Source of the DNA: Anthoceros angustus
Lineage: Eukaryota > Streptophyta > Anthocerotopsida > Anthocerotales > Anthocerotaceae
DNA: 64,000 bases
Reading direction: 5' to 3'
Assembly (NCBI GenBank): GCA_010909165.1
Contig: VJWM01000118.1
Location: forward strand, 558,001 to 622,000
This document shows positions 56,479 to 64,000 of this stretch, one piece after another. Positions within the stretch are counted from its first letter, which is position 1, and each line of letters begins with the position of its first letter. Both the position numbers and the translations under genes were made by a program. The notes under the pieces were generated by a model that was not told the DNA's origin, ran no database searches, and worked only from the letters and a program-made list of their open reading frames with translations.

Positions 56479-59155
56479 TTGCTCAGGATGAGCCACCAGT
56501 CCAGGAGCTTCCGCGTCCTGATTCTAGCCATGGCCCTGGCCATGCCACTCCTGCAGAACAAGTTCCAAGAGAAGATTCGACCGATGCTCGATGTCGTGGA
56601 CAATCTCAGAAACTTGGGGGTGATGGAGGAAGGCATCGCCTTACCCACCATCGTCGTGGTGGGCGATCAAAGCAGTGGGAAATCGAGTGTGCTGGAATCA
56701 CTCGCAGGGATCAGCCTGCCGCGCGGGCAGGGTATCGCCACCCGGGTGCCATTGATTCTTCGGCTGCAGACCAGGTAAACGTTTGTGGGTGGTAGACGTC
56801 GACACTTGTTCCGAATTTTCAGCACCTCATATGATGAACACTTTGTTTTGATTTTGGAACCCCCAGTGACGAGGACAGAATTACGATCGAGTACACTGGA
56901 GTGAAAGAGGTGATTGAAGAGAACGGCATCGAGATGGCGGTTGTGACGGCGCAGAATAAGCTTGCTGGAGATGGGAAGGGGATTTGCGACAATCCCATCT
57001 CACTGCACATCCGGAAGCCTAGTGCACCGGATTTGACTATGGTCGACCTCCCGGGTATCACCCGAGTCCCTGTCCACGGCCAGCCGGAGAACATATATGA
57101 GCAGATTTCTGCCATTATTCGTCATTACATCACGCCACCGGAGAGTGTGATTCTGAATGTGCTGTCCGCTAGTGTGGATTTCCCAACCTGCGAGAGCATA
57201 AGAATGTCCCAAGTTGCGGACAAAGCGGGAAAGAGGACCTTGGCCGTCGTCACGAAGGTGAGTTGTCCACTATTTTCAAGTCTATTTATTGGGTTATTCC
57301 TTGTGCATCAAAACTTCTTGAGCGCTGGAAGTCTGCGTGGATCGATGGTAACTTCGAGGTGACTGTGTCTCTTTTCTATCATCAGGTTGATAAATCACCA
57401 GAAGGCCTTCTCGAAAAGGTCACCACAGACGCAGTGAACATCGGCCTGGGTTACATCTGCGTCCGGAACAGGGTAGCGGAGTCAGAGTCTCATGTGGAAG
57501 CAAGAACGATCGAGAAATCGTTGTTTGACACACATCCGCTTTTGTCCAAGATCGATAAGCGCATCGTCGGAATTCCTGTACTAGCTGATCGGCTGACGCA
57601 GATACAGGCCGACAGTATTCGGCGACTTCTGCCAAACATAATTGCGAAGATCGAGAAAGGTTATATCCACCTGTTTACAAGCAGCAGTAGCACTACAGGT
57701 TTTCTTCCATGTGACTCTCATGCCCGGAGTGGACTTCATTGACTGCAGGACTGCAGAGCAAGAGGCAGGAGTTGGCAAGCCTGCCTCAGGGAGTGGAGAA
57801 CACCGCTGAGGCTTATGTGGTGTTCTCGAAAACCATGGCGGCAAGAACAGAAACTGCCAAGCAGTTAGTCGTTCGGGGAGACTGTACTGACTGCTTTGCG
57901 CAGGATAACAAAATTTTGCACTACACGGCAAGATTGGATGATATGTTTTCCGGTATGGACGAGTACCTTTCATCTTCTCGTTATCGCTGCCCTGAAAGCA
58001 GACATCGTGCTACCATAACGTTTACCGTCTAGATTCATGCCCTGGTCCTTGCGATTTCATGAATACTGATGGGCAGTTGTTTTGTTATCTTCCGCGCAGC
58101 CTTTTCGGAGTATATGCAGAAATCAGGAGGAGGATTGATGGATCCTTCAAATACCGATGAGATTATGGAGATGATGGCTGAAAGTAGAGGAACGAATCTT
58201 CCCAATTTTCTGCCCACGCAGGTGTTCCATAGCCTCGTAAAAAGGCAGGTTGACCGGATTGCCGATGCTTGTGATAGTCTCGTCCTTGAGACACACTCGT
58301 ACGCAGATCGCGTGCAAATGGAGGTATACATCTTCGTGGATCTTCGGGATTCTTGGTGTCTTCTGGGCACCATTAGAGTTGACCTTGTTTGGAATTGCCT
58401 TGTCAGGTGATTGAAACCTGCACAGTCGGCTATCCATCCTTGAAGTCTGCCACCGAGGTGGCAGCCCGTGCAGTAATTGCTGAAAGTCGGAGCAACTGTG
58501 AAAGGTTTGTGGAGAGGATGCTAGCCAAGGAGCAAGCTATCATCTTCACCAAAACCAGACTCTACATGAAATTGGTGAAAGCTATGGCCGCATGTGTGCA
58601 AGAGCAAAACGAATCGAAGAATGAGGACAGCGAGGCAGAAAGAAATCAAAAAGAGATTCTAAAATTCGTCCAAGATGGGGTTGGAGATTTTGACCCCACA
58701 GAAGTGCACAGGAACAAATCCTCTAGTGACTTCCTGGTTAGACTGCTACTGCAACTGATGCTTGGTATCGCACCCTATTGAAATTGCACAGGTAATATCT
58801 TCCAGATAGATTTTCGTTGCCTACAATTTGATCTGACAGTGTCGAACAATCGTGTTGGTACTTGCAGACAGCTTGGGATATGAAAGTATCTCTGTCGGCC
58901 TATTGGGCGGTAGTGTGCAGCAGGATTGCAGATGTTCTCTCCCAGGAGATTAAATTCTCCTTGCAGGAGGTCATGGTGGCTGGCGTGCACGATCGAATGT
59001 TGCTACAAACCGCGACTGCAGGCTTCCAATTTGACGGACTGATGGACGAGGATAGTGTTCTTGCTCAGCGACGACGGAGATTGACCCATAGTGTCACCAT
59101 CCTAAGGAAAGCCAGATCTGCTGTTTCAGAAACTCTGGGGAAGGCTAGTAGCTGA
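56479..59155 (+). CDS. Dynamin-related protein 4-like, copy C (nearly intact)
   Basis: Seven exons: 56479-56774, 56867-57257, 57386-57659, 57749-57952, 58100-58323, 58407-58764, 58872-59155 (676 aa if ATG 56479 is used). It has the P-loop [15 protein letters not shown], middle domain and GED ending [19 protein letters not shown], as in copy A. The upstream ATG 56421 (MVRKWSKTL, as in copy B) is out of frame with the GTPase because of a 2-bp loss near 56552. The alternative ATG 56479 restores the frame with a different N-terminus ([11 protein letters not shown]). Whether this start is used, or the shift is an assembly error, is unknown. Copy C is about as close to copy B as to A, indicating recent duplication and conversion. 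Confidence 0.78.
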
Positions 59156-60240
59156 ATACTTGTACCCAGTAACCTAGCAAGTACCAGAACACAGAACAAG
59201 CTACAAAAAAAGGTTCAATGTGCATAATTTTGGCAGCCTGTAGACTGGAACAAATCGCATGACCCCAAGTGTGGAGCCTTGCATCTCAAAATTTGTTCCA
59301 GACTACACAGGATGATTTGATGATATGTTTACTGGTACACGTGCGTGTCCCTTTTTCACCAGCTTTATCTCATGCCCTGGTTTCTGGATACATTTTCTAG
59401 CAAACTTCTCACAGTAAATGCAACAATCAGGAACAGGATGATATGAATCCTTGTAAGGGAGACGACATCAGGAAGATGATAGCTGAATGTAAACGATCCA
59501 ATCTGTTCAATTTTGCACCCACACATGTCTTCCAGAACTGGTCTTGTACCTCAAGATTTCGAGTTTTCCGAGTAAGGCTGTCTGCAGACCATGGTCGAGA
59601 GCTTGCCAAAAAGTAGATGTGAAGCGAGGGTCTCTGTCACTTACAATGCAGTGAGGGATCCCGTGAAGACGATATACATGCTGGAGATGCTGTTGTGCGC
59701 ACTTGGAAGTTGTGCTACTGCTAACTACTGCTTGGAGTTTGCAGCGGAGCCTGAGCTGAGTGAGAGAAATATACCGCTCTAACAGACAAAGTGGAGGAAC
59801 TGAAGCTGGACAATCACTCAAGTTCCTCTTTGGTCACGTCATACTGATCGTTTTTTCTTTCTGTTAACGTCATGATCATAGCCCGCACTGGACACACACC
59901 TCACCTTCCTCATTGCCAACTCGAGCTGAGGGCGCATGTATGTTTAAAATGAGTCCTGCCAGCATGTCCGCTAAGCGTTTTTGGCGGCTTGATTTTCCTC
60001 AACGTTGTGCTGATCAAAAGGCGTGACTCAGTCATTGTGATGACACACTATGCTTGTGTCGCCAATCGCAGCAAACAAGTCCAATCGACCTGAACAACCA
60101 GTGACCCTATGCTAGTTTCCTCGTGAGAGGTTCGTGGAGCATCTGGCATGGAGGAGCAAACTGAAGCCACCCTTGGAAGCCTGCAAAACGCCTTAGGGTT
60201 GGGAGAGCCACGAGGCCCAATGGTGTAAAAACGTAGGAAT
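59156..60240. other. 3' flank of DRP4-C with gypsy integrase relic
   Basis: 59300-59530 is a degraded DRP-related segment, and 59507-59821 on the minus strand encodes an integrase fragment (RLHGIPHCIVSDRDPRF). 59950-60240 has no recognisable content. Confidence 0.55.
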
Positions 60241-60842
60241 TCAGTTGGTTTGGTATGGAGGGAGGAAGTAAGAAGCCTTACATGAGAAGCATGCAGCCAT
60301 GGATCTAGTTAGTAAGTTGTAAGTAATGGTGGGAAGACTTAGCTTAGGGCTTAAGGAAGAAAGTCTGCTCTAAGCAGTTACTTTGGAAATGTTGTAAGCC
60401 TCCTATAAAAGGAGATGAGGCTAGCCCTAGAGAAGCATCTTGTGATCCTAGCATGGGGAGCTACACTCTTGAGGATAGGACTTTGGTGCCTAGAGGCCTT
60501 GGGAACCTACGAGTGTTAGCATGTCTAGAAGGATCCTAGCACTTGGGAGCTACACTCTTGTGAGGATAGGACTTTGGTGCTTAGAGGCCTTGGGGAGCCT
60601 AGAGTGTGAGCGTGCTAGAGGAGAGCTGCTAAGGGGAGATCGAGGGAGGAGAGCTAAGCTCCTAGCTTAGGCAAAGATGGGATCTCTCATGTATTCTTGT
60701 TGACTCTTCTTTGGAATAAATAGCAGCGATCGTGCGAGTCGTCCGTGGAAGGACGGCGGGCTACTTGGAGGCCTAGTCTTTGGTGTCGGTGATGTTTTTG
60801 TCGCTAATCGTGATCGCCCACCTCGAAAAGGGGTGTTACTTG
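60240..60842 (+). mobile_element. 5' LTR of a Ty3/gypsy retrotransposon
   Basis: Homologous (inverted) to 1-401. It has a TATA box ('ctataaaagg', TATA at about 60404) and two direct ~95-bp repeats in the transcribed part (about 60440-60535 and 60535-60630; both copies are in the left LTR too). The 5' boundary is uncertain, between about 60215 and 60250. The LTR ends next to the primer-binding site at 60843. Confidence 0.85.
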
Positions 60843-60854
60843 TGGTATCAGAGC
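60843..60854 (+). other. Primer-binding site, initiator tRNA-Met
   Basis: 'tggtatcagagc' immediately after the LTR is the common plant PBS complementary to the 3' end of tRNA-iMet. Confidence 0.9.
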
Positions 60855-60876
60855 TTAGCTAGGGCACTAGCTGGAG

Positions 60877-61506
60877 ATGGTCGATCTTGAAGAGCCAGGC
60901 AGAGCAGAGAGAATACGGCGGAAGAAAGAGAAGGCTCCTATGTTGGAGACCACAATGGATGAGCCTCAGATGGAGCCACAAATTCCTGGAACGACAGAGC
61001 AAGATACCTCTGGGCCGAAGACCGTCACCATGCCACAAGAGGAGCTTCAAAATCTTTTGAGGAGAATGGAAGCTCTAGAGCAACAAGTACAAGGAAAAAG
61101 AAAGCTCGATGAAGCAGAGAAGGATGATGAACAGGACGAATTGGAGCTGGCCAAAAGGAGTAGAGCAAGGAGACCCAAGAAGTTGAGGCTAAGCGCTCAT
61201 TTCGATAGGTATAAGGGTGAAGCGAGATGTGGAGAAAATCAATTCGTGGTTTTCTCATTGGAAGGATACTTTCGTCAAGAGGATTCCGCAGAAGAGTATC
61301 TAGATCACATCGTTAACTTCTTAGAAGGGTACGCCTTACTTGGTGGAGAACTTATGTTCAGTATTGAACAAGGTAATAGAGTGGAAACTATTTCCACAGG
61401 CAATTCAAAGATGCACCAACTTCAATTCCACCAACTAATGCATCTATCTTTGGCAAGAAGGATGCTAGAGAATGTAAAGCACAGGAATGTTGCGGTATGT
61501 GAGTGA
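60877..61506 (+). CDS. Retrotransposon gag (N-terminal part)
   Basis: 209-codon ORF starting MVDLEEPGRAERI. An acidic/basic coiled-coil-like segment (MPQEELQNLLRRMEALEQQVQ) precedes a basic block RARRPKKLRLSAHFDRYKGEA and the gag-type segment. It stops at 61504 (TGA); conserved gag sequence (HRFYSGLKRWALERIQM) continues out of this frame at 61550, so the ORF is broken. Translation of gag-pol would need repair; the element looks inactive. Confidence 0.75.
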   Translation: MVDLEEPGRAERIRRKKEKAPMLETTMDEPQMEPQIPGTTEQDTSGPKTVTMPQEELQNLLRRMEALEQQVQGKRKLDEAEKDDEQDELELAKRSRARRPKKLRLSAHFDRYKGEARCGENQFVVFSLEGYFRQEDSAEEYLDHIVNFLEGYALLGGELMFSIEQGNRVETISTGNSKMHQLQFHQLMHLSLARRMLENVKHRNVAVCE

Positions 61507-61966
61507 ATTTACATTGTTACAATGCCACGATATGCGGAGGTGGATAAGCTCCACAGGTTTTATAGTGGACTCAAGAGGTGGGCTCTAGAGAGAATTCAAA
61601 TGACAAAACCTCAAACTCTGCGAGAGGCTATTGTAGTCTAGATGCGATACGACACAAGTCGTGCCGAGGAAGCACCGGTGTCTTCGAGGAAGGTATCCAA
61701 GATCTTTTCAAGGAAGATCACGAGGTAGAGGAAGAGCCACCAACACTGGGCATATTGGAACAAATGATAATGTTGGTAGAGGCAGAGGAAGAGGAAGAGG
61801 AGCCAATAGAGGTCGTGTGGAAGCCAAAGGACAGCCCTCAATTTGGTGTGCTTCAATTGTGGAGAGCAAGGACACTTTGCGAAAGATTGTCCGCATGGGA
61901 ATTCCCAACTAAATGTGATAGCCAATCCTCAAGCTCCGGACTTAGGATTCAGCTTGCAGAGCCCAA
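61507..61966 (+). pseudogene. Gag C-terminal part with zinc knuckle, disrupted
   Basis: The stretch 61847-61905 encodes CFNCGEQGHFAKDCP, a CCHC zinc knuckle (C-x2-C-x4-H-x4-C). It follows a Gly/Arg-rich region (RGRGRGRG) in a different frame from the first gag ORF; stops and frame changes lie around 61640 and 61690. Confidence 0.75.
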
Positions 61967-62425
61967 ATGATGCGGTGGCCACATGTTGTGGTGACATGTG
62001 AGTCATCTAGTGTCAAGGATGACACTATTTTGAGGGAATGTGGAGCCCTTATGTATATATGTGGGAAGATGAATGGCTTAGAAGTAGAGTTATTGTTGGA
62101 CTCTGCTGCCACTCACAATTTTATAACTCCTCGCAAGGCGAAAGAGCTTGGGCTAGAATGGGCTAGTACTTCCGTGCCATATGGAATCAAGCAAGCTAAA
62201 GGAACTCTGCTTTTCTTACGTGAATTGCATGGAGTAAAGCTGCAAATAGAAACGTGGGAAGGATACATGAGTTTCACGATTGTAGACATGGATGACCATG
62301 ATGTTATCTTGGGTCTAGAGTGGATGAAATCCAATGAAGTGCGTGTAGATGTGAAGTCCCGCACCATTGAGATATTGAAGAATGGAAAGCACAAGGTGGT
62401 TTGTGCTAATCTTAGTCAAGCTTGA
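61967..62425 (+). CDS. Retroviral-type aspartic protease of the element
   Basis: 152-codon ORF. The active-site motif is LLLDSAATHNFI (DSAATHNF in place of the more usual DSGATHNF), followed by the hydrophobic VDMDDHDVILGLEWM, the second retropepsin signature. It ends before the RT region, so pol is broken up. The Gly-to-Ala change in the DSG site is a common variant in this clade or a decay mark. Confidence 0.75.
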   Translation: MMRWPHVVVTCESSSVKDDTILRECGALMYICGKMNGLEVELLLDSAATHNFITPRKAKELGLEWASTSVPYGIKQAKGTLLFLRELHGVKLQIETWEGYMSFTIVDMDDHDVILGLEWMKSNEVRVDVKSRTIEILKNGKHKVVCANLSQA

Positions 62426-63477
62426 GATGTGCTCGATGCAGTTGATTTCAAAAGAGAGCTCAAGCGGGACATAAGACAAAGAAGGAGCTTTATCTAGTTA
62501 TGCTCCAGGATTAGAGGATGGTCTTGAGGAAGAATCCTCAGAACAGAAAGACATCCCGAAGGAATTACAAGTTGTCTTGGATGATTTTAAGGATTTGATG
62601 CATGATGAATTGCCACCTTTACCGTCTCATAGAGTAGTAGATCATGAGATTGAATTGAGGCTGTGGAGTACGCCTCGTCGAGAGCACCATATAGATTGTC
62701 GCAGGATGAGCTGCAGAACTCAAGCGACAACTATCCAACCGGCAAAGGGATATATCGAGTCTCTAAGTCTCCTTTGGTGCGCGGTATTGTTTACGCAAGA
62801 AGAATGGAGGACTAAGGATGTGTTTAGATTACGAGCTCGAATCAAATTACGAAGAATGCATATCCTTTGCCAAGAATGGATGATATGTTTGATAGTTGAA
62901 GGGTGCCAAGTATTTCACCAAGCTAGATCGATGGCGGGTACTATCGGATCGAATCGCAGAGGGACATGAGTACAAAAGCGACTTAGGACCGTATGGGGCT
63001 TTTGAATTTTGGTCATGCCATTTGGACTTACTAATGCACTGCCACATTTCAAACACTTATGAATACTATATTCATAGATCCGTGGACAAGTGTGTTGTAA
63101 TCTATCTGGATGACATTTTGATCTTTAGCCATACCTTGGAGGAACATCGAACACTTAAGAGAAGTGTTACAGCTAAGAGAGAATTCTTTGTTCTTGGCAA
63201 TTAAGAAGTGTGACTTGTCAAGACAGAGGTAGCTTTCTTAGGCTTTATTGTCTCTGATGGCATTAATGGTGAGGGCCATTCAAGATTGGCAACCTCCTAG
63301 GAACATTCATGAGGTTCGCTTTATGGGTTTGGCTTACGTATGGAGATTTGTACATATGTTTGCTAAGATAGCAGCCCCATAACGACCTCTTAAAGATGAC
63401 GAAAGCTTGGAAGTGGGATCTTTGAATGTCAAGATTGAATACTTGAAGATGAAATTGAGTACAACTCGGTTTTAGGA
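62426..63477 (+). pseudogene. Reverse transcriptase region, broken
   Basis: The start of the pol connection reads VLDDFKDLMHDELPPLPSHR, the usual N-terminal RT lead-in. The polymerase box YLDD is in VVIYLDDILIFSHTLEEH (63097-63150). Several frame changes occur between 62690 and 63230, so the enzyme is not encoded in one frame. Confidence 0.75.
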
Positions 63478-63954
63478 ATGTATGATCCCAAGAAGGATGT
63501 GGAAGTGTCTGATGCCTCGGGCGTGGCCATAGGTGGAGTGTTGATGCAAGACCATAAGCCGATAGCTTTTGAGTCAAGGAAATTGCATCCTTATGAGTTG
63601 AAGTATACCACCTATGAGAAGGAAATGACTACTGTCATTCATTGTTTGAAGGTATCGAGACACTATCTCTTGGGCAGATCTTTTGTGCTCTATACTGATA
63701 CTATTAGCACAACATACTTCTCTAACCAATTGAAATTGAATGCAAGACTAACTAAATGGCAAGATTTCCTAGCTATGTATGATGTGACTCTCAAGTATAA
63801 ACCTGGAAAAGAGAATAAGGTTGCGGATGCGCTGAGTCACAAAAAGAGTCAGGAAGTAAAGGCAATGACAATGCTGGTTGAACCTATGGACACTCACAAA
63901 CAGATCAAGGAAGCATATCTGCAGGATCCGGATGTTCGTGGATTAATGGAATAG
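63478..63954 (+). CDS. RNase H domain of the element
   Basis: 158-codon ORF with DASGVAIGGVLMQ, KLHPYELKYTTYEKEM, HYLLGRSFVLYTD and KPGKENKVADALSHK, the usual Ty3/gypsy RNase H sequence order (acidic residues in DASG, YEKE and YTD). The integrase should follow beyond 64000; the window ends here. The preceding RT is separated by a stop. Confidence 0.85.
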   Translation: MYDPKKDVEVSDASGVAIGGVLMQDHKPIAFESRKLHPYELKYTTYEKEMTTVIHCLKVSRHYLLGRSFVLYTDTISTTYFSNQLKLNARLTKWQDFLAMYDVTLKYKPGKENKVADALSHKKSQEVKAMTMLVEPMDTHKQIKEAYLQDPDVRGLME

Positions 63955-64000
63955 AGCGAGAAGGAAGCAAGTTCAAATTGAGGATGGTTTGTTGATATAC

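Noticed and set aside
60859-61258. Minus-strand ORFs over the gag region
   Set aside because: Antisense shadows of the gag reading frame.

Overview
This is plant nuclear DNA. The genes have short GT-AG introns (mostly 60-150 bp). The sequence carries CCCTAAA-type interstitial telomeric repeats and Ty3/gypsy LTR elements, and it encodes plant-specific proteins: phi-class GSTs, a LIL3-type chloroplast protein, a DYW-class PPR editing factor, a clade-D PP2C, a dynamin-related protein 4 and a plant O-fucosyltransferase. Compact introns, an AMT1-like transporter of ancient type and an uninterrupted DYW gene would suit a seed-free land plant (lycophyte, bryophyte or fern). That placement is inference; the species was not identified. 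LAYOUT. 1-400 is an LTR fragment in minus orientation; 400-2600 is AT-rich with short tandem repeats and one small secreted-protein ORF. 2697-26070 is the gene-rich half: two tandem phi GSTs (-), LIL3 (-), a small unknown protein (-), an O-fucosyltransferase (-), a NEMP/PNET2-like nuclear-envelope protein (-), a GDP-mannose pyrophosphorylase-like protein (+, intronless), katanin p60 (-, intronless), an mL60-like mitoribosomal protein (+), an ammonium transporter joined in one reading frame to a PP2C phosphatase (-), and a conserved membrane protein of unknown function (-). 26600-32850 is a decayed transposon and repeat zone with a gag relic containing a 74-bp hexameric expansion, a 155-bp hairpin duplication and a 1.26-kb tandem duplication. 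32860-37947 holds a third phi GST and a DYW-class PPR gene. 38100-43860 holds TTC-tailed retroposon-like repeats, minisatellites, a lysine-rich orphan ORF and a telomere-like tract. 44271-59940 is a cluster of dynamin-related-protein-4 genes: one intact copy (A), one frameshifted copy (B), one nearly intact copy (C) and a mosaic of duplicated 3' pieces. 60240-64000 is a Ty3/gypsy element (LTR, PBS, gag, protease, RT, RNase H) in plus orientation, of the same LTR family as the left edge. HIGHLIGHT. The most notable item is the AMT-PP2C gene (19314-23075). Eleven exons join in frame to give 896 codons without a stop. One exon (20732-21028) carries both the end of the AMT C-terminal tail and the start of the PP2C domain. 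Pore histidines and PP2C metal-binding acidic residues are all present, but the position matching the regulatory tail threonine of plant AMT1 is alanine. This looks like a transporter-phosphatase fusion. I know of no described plant precedent, but I could not search.
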